Source: Myxococcus qinghaiensis
GTDB taxonomy: Bacteria > Myxococcota > Myxococcia > Myxococcales > Myxococcaceae
NCBI RefSeq assembly: GCF_024198215.1
Contig: NZ_JAKCFA010000016.1
Coordinates: 1 to 64,000, forward strand
Reading direction: 5' to 3'
Length of the DNA stretch: 64,000 nucleotides
Shown: piece by piece, positions 18,315 to 28,087 of the stretch
How the letters are laid out: each line of letters begins with the position of its first letter
How positions within the stretch are numbered: position 1 is the first letter of the stretch
Made by a program: the position numbers and the translations under genes
Notes under the pieces: model-generated
The model's database searches: none
Seen by the model: only the letters and a program-made list of their open reading frames with translations
What the model was told of the DNA's origin: nothing

Positions 18315-18532
18315 GCATGAGGCAGTCTTCGGAATCCGTGCGCGGTCGGAGTGTATGTGGACATTCCGCTGCCCTCCCGGGCCACTGTTCCGGCATGACA
18401 GGGAAACAGAGGCGCCATTCCCAACCGCGCGGACACGATGACTCCTTCACGCTTCCTGGGACCCGGGGATGTCTTTGATTGGTACTGCGGGTGCAATCAC
18501 CTGGCGACGGACATCGGGTCCAGGAGGCGCAA

Positions 18533-20492
18533 GTGATTGCGACACAGTGCGGGAAGAGATGGGGTTGGTTGCCCATCATGGGGATGGTGGTGGGATGTGG
18601 CGGCGCGGTGGTGGAGACCGCCGGGGAGGCGCAGTTTCAGGCCACGGAGGTGACGGCGGCCGCGGAGGCCTTGCCTCCCGGCTGTGAGGACCTGGGGGCC
18701 GAGTACACCCCGTCGTGGAGGCCCCTGGACGACACGTACGTCGCGCGGGACGCGCCTGACACGCCGCACGACACGTCCGAGGTGCTCCTCTCCGACGGCC
18801 CCCCCCCGGCAGGAGGCGTACTTGCGCTTCCGGGTCGATGTCGCATCGACCGTCAACATCCTCCAGGCGACGCTGAGGCTCTACGCCCAGGATGGCTCCA
18901 GCAACGGCCCCGCCGTCCATGCCACCAGCCCGGACTGGTCCGCCTATGCGCTGACGTGGAACAACCGCCCCGCTCCGCTCGGCGCCCCGCTCGCGAACGT
19001 GGGCGCCGTCGCCTCCGGCACCTTCGTGGAGTACGACGTCACGGCCCACGTGACAGGCAATGGCCTGTATTCCTTTGCCCTCCTCCCCGAGGCGGGGGAC
19101 GGCACGGACTTCGTCTCGACCCGGCATCCCCGGTATGACCGGGGCCCCGTGCTTCGGCTGCGGGTGCGTGAGGGCCAGCCCCGGTGCCAACACCGGGGCA
19201 CCGGTGGTGCCGTCACCCAGGTCCTCCGCCCGGATACGCTGCCCCGGGCCCTGGCCACGGACGCCAATGGCGGCTTCGTCACCGTGGAGACGTACTCCAC
19301 GGACACCGCCATGGGGATGCGGCTGACCCGCTACGGGGCGAATGGCTCCCAGGCGTGGCTTCGGGACTTCCCCACGGTCCAGGGCTGGGCGACGTTCGGC
19401 GGCATCGAGCTGACGCCCCTGGGCAACGTCCTCCTGCACGGCAGCTTCATGGGCCCGCTGGACTTCGGCACCGGCCCCCTTCCTGGCACGGGGACCGGCA
19501 TGAATGGCTTCTTCATCGCGAAGTTCAGTCCCTCCGGGCAGTTCGTCTGGGGCAAGGCCTTCCGCGCGTTCATCGATGAGCAGGGAACGCCCCAGCAGGG
19601 ACATCCCGCGGCCAGCGGCATCGCCACCGACGCGAACGGCAGCATCATCATCACCGGCGGTTTCCGGGGCCGCATGGACCTGGGCGGAGGGATTCTGGAC
19701 GCGGGGCCCTTCAGCCGGGAACCCACCGCCCGCCGGGGGATGTTCCTCGCGAAGTTCGCCTGGGATGGGACGCACATGTGGTCCCGTGCCTATGCTGCGG
19801 GCGCCGACTGAGACACGCTCGGTCTGTCCGTGGCGACCGACAGCCAGGGCGCCATTCTGGTGGGTGGTACCACGAGCGGCACCAACGAACTGGGCTCGGT
19901 GCCCTGGAACACGCCCTTCATCGCGCGCTTCCAGTCCACCGGTGAGCAGGGTTGGGTGCGTCGCCTCGAAGGGGCTCGGGGCAACATCACAGGGGTGGCG
20001 GTGCTGCCGGGAGATGCCGTGGCCTTCAGCGGCGATGTCCGCGGCACCTTCACCTTCGCGGGCACATCACTGACGAACGCCACGGAGAACTCCGACATGG
20101 TGCTGGGGGTGCTCGAGTCCTCCGCGGCGGACCGCTGGGGGCGCCTGTACGGCGGCATCTTCCGCGAATACGTCTCCGGCCTCTTCGTGGACGCCCAGGG
20201 CAACCTGGTGACGGGCGGTGTGTTCGATTACGAGACGGACCTGGGGGGCGGCACCTTGAATCCCTATCAGGCCAGCGAGGAGAGCCCCTTCGTGGTCAGT
20301 CATGGCCCCGACGGCACCCACCGCTGGTCCCGCGCCGTGGGAGAGGGTTTGAACCTGACGCTGCTGGGCGTGACGTCCTCGGGTCAGACGCTCTTCGGCG
20401 GTTACCTCGAGGATGGCGAGGTCATCCGCGTCGACCAGACGGAGTACTCCGCCGAGGGCGGCAAGGGCCTCATCCTGAAGCTGTCGCCCTGA
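18533..20492 (+). pseudogene. DNRLRE-domain/beta-propeller lipoprotein gene, frameshifted and stop-interrupted
   Basis: The gene begins at GTG 18533 after AGGAGG and encodes a lipoprotein signal (PIMGMVVGCGG). A DNRLRE-type module begins 'DDTYVARDAPDTPHDTSEV'; the frame is lost in a run of nine C at 18799-18807 and continues in another frame as 'YLRFRVDVASTVNILQATLR'. Losing one C would restore it. The downstream frame carries repeated propeller-like blades ('ALATDANGGFVTVE', 'GIATDANGSIIITGGF', 'MFLAKFAWDGTHMW'), is cut by an in-frame TGA at 19809-19811, then runs on (DTLGLSVATDSQGAILVGG) to 20492. Two independent lesions mean a pseudogene, unless one is a sequencing error. Confidence 0.8.
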
Positions 20493-20821
20493 GGTCGGGC
20501 TTCCGTCCACAGGCCCTTCCGTGAGCCCGTGGCGCCGTGTCGGGAGGATGGGGGCCCGACACGCGCCACGCGCTTTCATGAACCCACGTACCGGGTTCAA
20601 GAATGAGAAGTGCGGCCCCCCTCCTGCTGGCAAGGGCGCGGAACATGGTGGACCGGCCTGTGGCGCTCTTCGGGGGAGCTATGCATTCAGTGTCACACAT
20701 ACGAACAGCGGCTCGCGGAACACCGCCAACCGGAACGTGACGCTGTCCTATGGACAGGTCATCGAGGCGGGCACGTGCGGCGTGGGTCGGCATCGGGGCG
20801 GCGGTCCGCTACGCTGGCGAG
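20493..20821. other. Gap of ~330 bp with two inverted repeats
   Basis: No gene is supported. It contains a likely terminator (20536-20563) and a further perfect inverted repeat TGAACCC-N7-GGGTTCA at 20579-20599. The remainder probably holds the promoter of the TIGR02996 gene. Confidence 0.45.
20536..20563 (+). terminator. Hairpin downstream of the broken propeller gene
   Basis: CGTGTCGG (20536-20543) pairs with CCGACACG (20556-20563), extended by flanking GGCG/CGCC. It lies 43 bp after the stop. No T-run follows. Confidence 0.45.
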
Positions 20822-22297
20822 GTGAGCAACATCCTGAACGACCTCCTGGCGCGCGCGACGGAGTCCTTCGAGCGACATGAAGAGGAGGAGGCACTCCAGC
20901 GGCTGTTGGAGGGCTGGTCTGAAGCCCGCGCGGAGCCCCTCATCGCGCTCGCGCAGCAGCTCTCGGACCGCCTCGCGGTCGGCCTCACTCCGCTCGACGT
21001 CAGCTCCTCCTGGTGGCAGACGCGCGAGCCGAGGCATCTCATGGACCTGCCAAGGGAGCTGATGGCGCTCCTGGCGCATGCGAGGCAGGGGAATCGGCAA
21101 GAGACCGCGTGGCGAATCCCGAAGTTTCGAGAGCGGGCGGCGGACCCCCGGCTCGTGCCTCCGCTGCTCGCCATCGCGCTCATGCCGGTGGCCGAGGACT
21201 CCGAGGTCCTGGACGCGCTGTGCGGGTTGCTCATGCACGTGGGGCCGCCCTACGACGTGAACGTCCTTCATGCGCTGCGAGGCAGACTCCCCGCCGGGCT
21301 GTCCTTCTGGGCGGAGAAGCTCGACATCGTCATCCGCATGGGGGCCGCATGGGTTCCTCCCATCCTCGACGAGGAGACGCAGGCCCGGTGTGAGGTGTTG
21401 CGGGAGGCCATCGATGCACGGACGGCCACGGAGCGTCGGGTCTCCTCCACGCGGGAAGCGCTGCTCGCCCGCATCCATGCCGTGCCGGAGGATGACTCCT
21501 CGCGGAGGGTGCTGGCCGACCAGTTGCTAGAGCTGGGCGACCCGCTGGGTGAATTCATCGTGCTCCAGTACGCCGAGGTGCCCGACGAGGACCGCATCCT
21601 CCAACTGCTGGTGGCGAACCGGGAGAAGTGGGAGGCGCCGCTGGGGTCCGTCATCGAGCGGGGGTGCGCACGCTTCGCACGAGGCTTTCCCGTGGCGGTC
21701 CGAATGAAGGAGTCCATCTTCGCGCAGGGCGAGCCCGTGCCAGGGCCGGCCTGGGGCACGGTGGAGGAACTCGACTGGAACGACGTTGCCGAATGGGCTG
21801 GACCCGCCGTGCATTGGAGTCGGTGGCTTACGCATCCGCACCTGCGTGGCGTGGTGCGGATGAGGAACGTGTCGGAGGCGCTGGCGCGTGAGCTGGGCGC
21901 CCATGCGCTGCCCGTGCGGCGCCTGGAGGTGAAGGGCGCGCGCGAGCCCAGGCTGTTCCAGGCACTGGCCGCGCTGCCGCACCTGACCTGGCTGGAGCTC
22001 TCCAGGGCCGAGCCGAGCGCGGTGGCCCTCTGCGCCGCTTCTTCCCTGGCGCCCAGGCTGCATCGCTTCGATGCCTCCCTGGCGGGAGCCTGGAAGCTTT
22101 CGGTGGACCTTGGCGCGGAGGTGCCCGTGCAGGCAACGCTGGTGAGTGAGCGCCACGTCGACTCGCTCGTGACAGTCCTTCGCGCGGCAGCCAGGTTCAG
22201 TGACCGGGGCCTTCGCCTGAGCTGCCAGCGAAAGCTCGATGCCGGAGCCATGGAGCGGTTGAAGGCCGCCGCCTCCCTCTACGCGCGAGTCGACTGA
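20822..22297 (+). CDS. TIGR02996-domain protein
   Basis: A 491-residue cytoplasmic protein starting at GTG 20822 (VSNILNDLLARA). Near residues 225-265 it has 'LLARIHAVPEDDSSRRVLAD' followed by 'QLLELGDPLGEFIVLQ'. This is the TIGR02996 repeat-companion motif found in large paralogous families of myxobacteria and planctomycetes. The N-terminal half is helical; the C-terminal half has leucine-rich, ladder-like segments ('VRRLEVKGAREPRLFQALAA', 'LPHLTWLELSRAEPS'). Function of these families is unknown; protein-protein binding is likely. It stands alone in its direction. Confidence 0.82.
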   Translation: MSNILNDLLARATESFERHEEEEALQRLLEGWSEARAEPLIALAQQLSDRLAVGLTPLDVSSSWWQTREPRHLMDLPRELMALLAHARQGNRQETAWRIPKFRERAADPRLVPPLLAIALMPVAEDSEVLDALCGLLMHVGPPYDVNVLHALRGRLPAGLSFWAEKLDIVIRMGAAWVPPILDEETQARCEVLREAIDARTATERRVSSTREALLARIHAVPEDDSSRRVLADQLLELGDPLGEFIVLQYAEVPDEDRILQLLVANREKWEAPLGSVIERGCARFARGFPVAVRMKESIFAQGEPVPGPAWGTVEELDWNDVAEWAGPAVHWSRWLTHPHLRGVVRMRNVSEALARELGAHALPVRRLEVKGAREPRLFQALAALPHLTWLELSRAEPSAVALCAASSLAPRLHRFDASLAGAWKLSVDLGAEVPVQATLVSERHVDSLVTVLRAAARFSDRGLRLSCQRKLDAGAMERLKAAASLYARVD

Positions 22298-22364
22298 GCG
22301 GGCGCGCGGGGGGGACTCCGGGAGGGGCGGCTGAGTGGGCTCAAGGAACGAACTGCCCACGCTG

Positions 22365-23294
22365 CTACACGGCGCGGGGACGCCCCTTCCGCTCGGCGAG
22401 CGTCGCTCGAAGGCGAGGCGCCGCCAGCTCCACGAATGCGCGGACCTTCGCCGTGCGCGCGCTCGTCGCGGGATAGACGAGGTGCACCGGCACCGGGGGC
22501 GGCGCGAGTTCGGCGAGGAGCACCACGAGCGCGCCGGAGCGGACGGACTCGGTGACCTGATACGAGAGGACGCACGTCACGCCGACGCCGTTCGTCGCGG
22601 CACCTATCGCGGCCTCCGCGAGGTTGACGCTCAGCACCGGCGTCACCCGCACCTGCTTCCCACGCTCCCCCTCCCGACGCGCGCCGAACGTCCACGTGTC
22701 GTTCGGGGTGATGCCGGTGCAGACGATGCAGCGGTGCTCCGCGAGCGCCGCGGCCGAGGTCGGTCGCCCGTGCCGCGCGAGATACGCGGGGCTCGCGACG
22801 ACGACGCGGCGCACGCTCCCCACGGTGGTCGCCATGAGCGCGGAGTCAGCGAGCTGGCCGATGCGTACCGCGACGTCGATGCCCTCTTCGACCACGCTGA
22901 CGACACGGTCGAGCAGGAGCATCCGCGCGCGCACCTGCGGGTTCGCGGCGAGGTATTCATCCACGAGCGGGCGCACATGGAGCGAGCCGAACAAGCTGGG
23001 CGCCGTCACGGTGAGCAGCCCCTGCGGCTCGGCCGCCGCCGCGCCCGCGGATTTCTCCGCGTCGTCGAGGTCGGCCAGCACGCGGCGCGCCACGGTGAGG
23101 TAGCGCTCGCCCGCCTCTGTCAGCCGGAGCGAGCGCGTCGTGCGGCGCAGGAGCGTCGTCCCGAGGCGCTGTTCCACCGAGGCGATGGCGCGGGTGACAG
23201 AGGCTGGAGAGCGGGAGAGTGCTCGCGCGGCGGCGGACAGGCTGCCTCGGTCGACGGCGACGATGAAGGCGCGGAGCGAATCAAGGCGGTCCAT
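22365..23294 (-). CDS. LysR-family transcriptional regulator
   Basis: A 309-residue LysR-type regulator. ATG at 23294 gives the standard start 'MDRLDSLRAFIVAVDRGSLS', then the winged helix-turn-helix 'AARALSRSPASVTRAIASVE', 'RRTTRSLRLTEAGERYL'. The effector domain follows ('GLLTVTAPSLFG', 'RVRARMLLLDRVV'), resembling the CrgA/DmlR-type subgroup. It is divergent from the PNPOx-like gene at 23461, so that gene is the likely target. A perfect inverted repeat ATTCT-TCC-AGAAT sits right before its own start. Confidence 0.93.
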   Translation of the reverse strand: MDRLDSLRAFIVAVDRGSLSAAARALSRSPASVTRAIASVEQRLGTTLLRRTTRSLRLTEAGERYLTVARRVLADLDDAEKSAGAAAAEPQGLLTVTAPSLFGSLHVRPLVDEYLAANPQVRARMLLLDRVVSVVEEGIDVAVRIGQLADSALMATTVGSVRRVVVASPAYLARHGRPTSAAALAEHRCIVCTGITPNDTWTFGARREGERGKQVRVTPVLSVNLAEAAIGAATNGVGVTCVLSYQVTESVRSGALVVLLAELAPPPVPVHLVYPATSARTAKVRAFVELAAPRLRATLAERKGRPRAV

Positions 23295-23295
23295 G

Positions 23296-23308
23296 ATTCT
23301 TCCAGAAT
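23296..23308. promoter_or_regulatory. Inverted repeat ATTCTTCCAGAAT before the LysR start
   Basis: A 5-bp perfect inverted repeat with 3-bp spacer lies immediately upstream of the LysR start, in the shared divergent region. It could be a LysR autoregulatory site; the fit to the T-N11-A rule is only partial. Confidence 0.35.
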
Positions 23309-23460
23309 ACGCAAAAATGGATTGCACTGACTGCTCATTCTCATCGACGGGGCAGGGCGCCATGTTCCTGGTGTGGTGGCACGAACCGCCTCCACGGGGC
23401 GCGGGGACGGCTTCTCTGCCGTTCACCCCCACGCCTGCTGAGCACGAAAGGAGACGAACG

Positions 23461-24105
23461 ATGCGCGGCTTTTCGGAAATCGCCTTCACTCCCCAGGTGA
23501 AGGCCGCCCAGGAGCGGATGGGGAGTCGTCGCTCCTACGCGCGTCTGGAGCAGGGCCCGAGCACCCCCGACACACTCGGCGAGGACGAGGTGGGCTTCCT
23601 CGGCGAGCGTGACAGCTTCTACATGGCCAGCATCGGAGAGTCGGGCTGGCCCTACATCCAGCATCGCGGTGGGCCCAAGGGGTTCGTGCACGTCCTCGAC
23701 GAGCGGACGCTCGCCTTCGCCGACCTGCGAGGCAACCGGCAGTACATCTCTGTCGGCAATGTCGCGAGCGACGAGCGCGTCGCGCTCATCTTCGTCGACT
23801 ATCCAAACCGCGCGCGACTCAAGGTCCTGGCACGCGCCACGACGGTGACGCGCGCCGACGACCCGGAGACCTTCTCCCGCGTCGCGGGAAACGCACCGGC
23901 CGAACGCATCTTCGTGCTGCATGTCGAGGGACTGGACTGGAACTGCCCTCAGCACATCACCCCACGCTTCACGGAGGACGAGGTGCGCGAGCTGACGAAT
24001 CCCTTGATGGAGCGGCTCCAGTCCCTGGAGCGCGAGAACGCATCGCTTCGCGAGCGTCTGGGAAAGAGCGCGAACAAGAGCGGGCCGCCAGCGAAGACGC
24101 CGTGA
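23461..24105 (+). CDS. Pyridoxamine 5'-phosphate oxidase-like flavoprotein
   Basis: A 214-residue protein with a clear AAGGAG ribosome site. The split-barrel flavin-binding pattern is visible: 'FYMASIGESGWPYIQHRGGP', 'GFVHVLDERTLAFADLRGN', 'YISVGNVASDERVALIFVDY'. Proteins of this group usually bind FMN or F420 and act as small oxidoreductases; the substrate cannot be told. The C-terminus is a short coiled coil (MERLQSLERENASLRERLG). Divergent from the LysR gene, probably controlled by it. Confidence 0.88.
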   Translation: MRGFSEIAFTPQVKAAQERMGSRRSYARLEQGPSTPDTLGEDEVGFLGERDSFYMASIGESGWPYIQHRGGPKGFVHVLDERTLAFADLRGNRQYISVGNVASDERVALIFVDYPNRARLKVLARATTVTRADDPETFSRVAGNAPAERIFVLHVEGLDWNCPQHITPRFTEDEVRELTNPLMERLQSLERENASLRERLGKSANKSGPPAKTP

Positions 24106-24118
24106 ATCTTGGTGAAGG

Positions 24119-27100
24119 TCACCTGTCGATTCGCTCCCAATGCCCCGGTGACTTGTAGAGGGCGAGGTCGGTCGCGGCCAGCACCCCCTGCAGCGCCTCT
24201 GCCTGCCCGCCCTCGTCGTAGTTCACCTGCTGGATTCCGTGGCCGTCGGCGATCTGCAGCTCGCCGTTCCAGGACACCACGGCCACGCGGATGCCCTTCA
24301 ACTGGCAGTACTGGACCAGTTCATCGTCCCCGGCGTAGATGCCGGGGACCTCCTGCATCGAGGCGTAGACGTCGTTGGGGACCTCGTCGCGGTCGGCCAT
24401 CAGCCGGTGCGCGGACGTGGTGGTTCTCGGCGTCTGATGGAGGGCGGCAATCATGTTCCAGGCGTTGATGTTGTCCCGGTCCTGAGGCATCTGCCGCCTC
24501 ACGTCGGCGATTTGGCGCCGCAGCGCGAGGACCTCGGTGGCGTCCAGGTCGTGTCCCTCCAGGGCGTGGAACAGGCAGTCTCCGCCTCCTTCATTCCGCC
24601 TGAGAGGGAACTCGTCCGCCGGGAAGCCGCGACGAACGGATTCGGAGCCACCCTCCTGCTTCTTCGTCGCTGAATCGGCACCGACATGCATCAAGTCGAG
24701 GTCTACCTCGTCCCTGCCGTGCTCGTCATCCCGCCCGCCAAGGCGGATGGCGCGGGGCACGGTGTCGAGCAGGCTTCGGAACGCGTTCCACCGCCGCATG
24801 TGTTCCCTGCCATGCTCACCGGCGTCCCACTCCCCGTCAGGAACGGAGCCTCCCGCCACCTCGGACATGGGGACGAACCCGCCCGGCGTCATCAGGTCGA
24901 GCGTTCCGTCCACCGAGGTCGGGTAGTGGAACGCCTTGTAGGGAACGCCGAAGTTCTGCGCCACGTCCAGTGTCTCGTGGAAGGTGTGGACCGGCGTCAG
25001 GCCCTGGTTGTACGTGCGCGCCCAAAAGGCGAACAGCGCGTAGGCCACCGCCGTCTTCTCCTCGTCGGAGCCTCCCACCCGCTCGACGAGTTGCAGCATC
25101 CGCGCCGTGGTCATCGAGCGCCCGGCGGTGATGGGCGCTGACATGAGCCGCGCGAGCAGCGTGTCCGGGTTGTTCTCCAGCCGGGTGCCGACGTTGCGCC
25201 GCCCCTTGGCCTTCGACGACTTGTCGATGTTCCCGACGGTGACGCGCTTCAGCTTGTCCTTGGCGCGCTCCTGCTGCTGCGTCTTGAGGTAGCTGGCAAT
25301 CATTCCGTAGGGCGGCAGCTTCTGTCCCTCTTCCACGCGGCCCTCCACGGTCTGCTGGGGCGTCTGGTTGTCGTTGAAGCTGAGCTGTCCGAGGCCCTCG
25401 AACGCGAGCCTGGCCTTGCGGGCCTCGATTCTGCTCTCCAGCTCGGCGATCTCCCGCTCCAGGTCCTCCTTCTCATCGGGGGTCGAGGCCTGCGTCACCG
25501 CCTGCCGCAGACGCCCAATCCTGTCGAGGGCCGCGAGCGACTTCTCCGCCGCGCGGATTGCCCGTGTGATGGTCAGGTCGAGCAGGACTTCGTCGCGTTC
25601 CTGTTGGTCCACCTTCTTGGTGGCTCGGTAGTGCCGGACGCTCGGAGGTTTGCTTCCGGTGAACTCGGAGCGGTCCTCATCGAGCATGGTGGTTTCGAAC
25701 GCCTTGTCGGGCGCATCCGGCAACACCGGCACGACGCCGAGCGTCTCGTGGAGCTTCGCCGCCATGGACCCGGCGCCCGACGAGCTCCAGCGCTCCATCA
25801 AGTCATGCAGGAAGGTGATTTGCGCGGTGATGACCTGCTTGTTCTCCGAGATGGCCCCGGTGGGCTCGCGCTTGTCGGTGTCCTTGAACACGCTGAAGAG
25901 GCTGGTGACGGTCTTCTGCCAGGAATAGCTGCCGACCAGGCGACGCTCCAGCGGTTCGACGAGCTGTCGGAAGTACGAGACCTCCGCCCCCATGAACTCG
26001 TCGACCTTCTCCCGGAGGGATTCGAGTTGCGTCCTCACCCAGTCGTCGTTGTTGACGAGGTCGGCCAGCTGGCCTTCGAACGCCAGGTTCTTCTGGTATT
26101 GGGGATGCGTTTCATGCGCCAGGGCGAGCGCCAGCTCCTCGATGGACTCGAACTCCTTCCACTCGGCCCGCTCGTCGACGCCCGTGGTCGAGGCGACCGC
26201 CGTCGTATGCGCGCCAATCCAGCGGGCGAGGGTCCTCGCTATCTGACCTTCATTCTTGAGGGCATGTTCCTTCAGGCCCTTCCACGCGGCGACATTCTTG
26301 GAGCTGACTCCGTCCTCAGGGGTGGCCTTGTCCGGCAGTTCCAGGAGGTACGCCATCACCTTGGCCAGGACATCGTCGTAGTCGTCCATCGTCAGGAGCC
26401 GCTTCATCGTCGAGCCCGAGAACAGGTGGTACCAGGACGTGGGCGTCCTCCCCAGGATGACGGAGCGTTGCACCGTGCCGCCCGCGGATGCGACTCGCTG
26501 CGTGGGTTGCGCGTCGTTCTCCACCCTGCTGGAGGCGGCGCGCGCGCCCATGCGGTCCGCCTCCGCCTCCAGGGTGGCTTCGTCGTTCAAGGCGACGCCC
26601 TGGGTCTGCGCTGTCGGCGAGACACGCCCTTGGGCCTGCTGCACGACGTGCCAGGCCTCGTGAGGCAGGTTGCGCTCCTGACCGGGGGCCAGATGGATGT
26701 CGGTCCCCTGAGCGTAGGCGTGGGCCTGGAGCTGCGCGGGCTGGGAGGAGTTGTAGTGCACCTGGACCGCGTCCATGGACTTGCCGGAGAGCGACTCGAT
26801 GCCGGCCTTGAGGGTGTCGGGCAGGCCCGTGCGGTTCTTCTTCCGCTGCACGGGTGGGGGTGACAGCGCGCTCGCCAGCTTCGCCTGGGCGGTGACGCGT
26901 GGACTCCGGTCGTACATGGACTGGAGTTGCATCAACGAGGCGACCCTCGGGCCCTGGGGCAGCGAGGGGCCCGCGGCGGTGCCTTCCGAGGGACTGTCGC
27001 TCACGCCGCTCCTGGCGGCGTGTTCGTGCTCGGGCCTGGTGTCCGGAACCCCCTCGGCTTTCGACGCGAACGTTTTCAAGCAAGGCCTTCCGGAGGGTCG

Positions 27101-27133
27101 AGGCGCGGCGAAGCACCGCTCCCTCAACGCCAT
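24119..27133 (-). CDS. DUF4157 (eCIS-core) protein with C-terminal OTU-like cysteine protease domain
   Basis: A 1004-residue protein. The eCIS-core DUF4157 domain lies at ~95-200, with HEAWH (158-162), 'GTDIHLAPGQERNLP' and 'NDEATLEAEADRMG'. Such domains mark cargo of contractile injection systems and secreted toxins. A long helical, partly coiled-coil middle follows (~230-800; 'LEREIAELESRIEARKARLA'). The last ~160 residues match the OTU peptidase pattern: 'EGGGDCLFHALEGHDL' with Asp852-Cys853, 'IRVAVVSWNGELQ', and a late His998 in 'LYKSPGHWERI', as in OTU deubiquitinases. Most likely an injected or released effector. The upstream genes on the same strand are Imm49 and Imm11 types, 197 bp away. 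No injection-machine genes are in the window. Confidence 0.85.
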   Translation of the reverse strand: MALRERCFAAPRPSGRPCLKTFASKAEGVPDTRPEHEHAARSGVSDSPSEGTAAGPSLPQGPRVASLMQLQSMYDRSPRVTAQAKLASALSPPPVQRKKNRTGLPDTLKAGIESLSGKSMDAVQVHYNSSQPAQLQAHAYAQGTDIHLAPGQERNLPHEAWHVVQQAQGRVSPTAQTQGVALNDEATLEAEADRMGARAASSRVENDAQPTQRVASAGGTVQRSVILGRTPTSWYHLFSGSTMKRLLTMDDYDDVLAKVMAYLLELPDKATPEDGVSSKNVAAWKGLKEHALKNEGQIARTLARWIGAHTTAVASTTGVDERAEWKEFESIEELALALAHETHPQYQKNLAFEGQLADLVNNDDWVRTQLESLREKVDEFMGAEVSYFRQLVEPLERRLVGSYSWQKTVTSLFSVFKDTDKREPTGAISENKQVITAQITFLHDLMERWSSSGAGSMAAKLHETLGVVPVLPDAPDKAFETTMLDEDRSEFTGSKPPSVRHYRATKKVDQQERDEVLLDLTITRAIRAAEKSLAALDRIGRLRQAVTQASTPDEKEDLEREIAELESRIEARKARLAFEGLGQLSFNDNQTPQQTVEGRVEEGQKLPPYGMIASYLKTQQQERAKDKLKRVTVGNIDKSSKAKGRRNVGTRLENNPDTLLARLMSAPITAGRSMTTARMLQLVERVGGSDEEKTAVAYALFAFWARTYNQGLTPVHTFHETLDVAQNFGVPYKAFHYPTSVDGTLDLMTPGGFVPMSEVAGGSVPDGEWDAGEHGREHMRRWNAFRSLLDTVPRAIRLGGRDDEHGRDEVDLDLMHVGADSATKKQEGGSESVRRGFPADEFPLRRNEGGGDCLFHALEGHDLDATEVLALRRQIADVRRQMPQDRDNINAWNMIAALHQTPRTTTSAHRLMADRDEVPNDVYASMQEVPGIYAGDDELVQYCQLKGIRVAVVSWNGELQIADGHGIQQVNYDEGGQAEALQGVLAATDLALYKSPGHWERIDR

Positions 27134-27330
27134 TCTGATATCTGTGGGTGCGCCTGGAAGTGTGACAGCCCATGAGGGGCGCGGAAAGGAGCGGGGACGT
27201 CGCTCCCATGGGACTGACCTGCCGGGGGAGATTCGTCCACCGTTTCGAGCTGGCTGCCTGGATAGGCACCCGTGCAGTCATCTCACGAATTCGTTGTCAC
27301 ACCCGCGTTGACAGGTTCCGGACCCCTGCC

Positions 27331-28071
27331 TCAGTCCCTCCATCGCGCCAGGGACGGCATGAGCTTGTGCTCTGGCTCTGTCTGGAGTCCCGCCGCCTTC
27401 GCCAGACGAAGCAGGGCCAGTCCCTCAATGAAGACATAGCGCTCCGTATGGTTCTCCAGGGTAGGGGAGAAGCGTGTCGCCGCGAGTTCGTCGCAGCGCC
27501 GCTGGTGTTCGCTGGCTGCTTCCACCAGCGCGACCTCGAAGGCGTGGGCATCCCGCTCGAAGAGCGCTCGGCACAGGCGTTGGCGGGGCTCCCATTCGGG
27601 GTCCAGCCTGGCCATCCGGTCAAGCAGCGCCTCTTGCTGCTCCAGTCCTTGGTCGCCGTCAAGCAGCAGGGCGTGGAGGAAGCGGCCGTAGACGAAGTCC
27701 TCCTCGTACTCCTCGCCGGGTATCCATTGCTCCGGCGCCAGGCGCGCCATCTCCCGTGCAAGAGGGACTTGTCCGGCGACCAGCGCGTCGCAGAAAGGGT
27801 GGAAGTTGCCAGTCCCCGCGAAGCGTGTGGCCTGCCCGCTGTCCCTCGCTTCGCGCAACAGTCGGGCATGGGCCTCAGCCGACAGGGTCAAGTGGCTGAA
27901 GAATCCGTCGGTGTCCGCCTCCGCCAGCAGCAAGGCGATTCCCAGCATGCGTTCATGCCGAGAAACCTCGTGCAGCCGCCGCGCGTGCTGAGCCGGCGAC
28001 GCTGCTGGCTTGCCCAGGGCCTCGCGCAATGGCTCCAACTCGAGGCTGAGGTTGAGGATGACGGTGCGCAT
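27331..28071 (-). CDS. Imm49-family immunity protein
   Basis: A 246-residue all-helical protein. The C-terminal pattern 'HTERYVFIEGLALLRLAKAA' followed by 'LMPSLARWRD' and the internal 'GTGNFHPFCDALVAG' match the Imm49 immunity family of polymorphic toxin systems. The start is 16 bp after the Imm11-type gene, so the two form an operon. It may protect against a toxin now lost upstream, or against the OTU-domain protein encoded 197 bp downstream; the partner cannot be fixed from sequence. Confidence 0.82.
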   Translation of the reverse strand: MRTVILNLSLELEPLREALGKPAASPAQHARRLHEVSRHERMLGIALLLAEADTDGFFSHLTLSAEAHARLLREARDSGQATRFAGTGNFHPFCDALVAGQVPLAREMARLAPEQWIPGEEYEEDFVYGRFLHALLLDGDQGLEQQEALLDRMARLDPEWEPRQRLCRALFERDAHAFEVALVEAASEHQRRCDELAATRFSPTLENHTERYVFIEGLALLRLAKAAGLQTEPEHKLMPSLARWRD

Positions 28072-28087
28072 GGGGCAGGTCTTGGAC

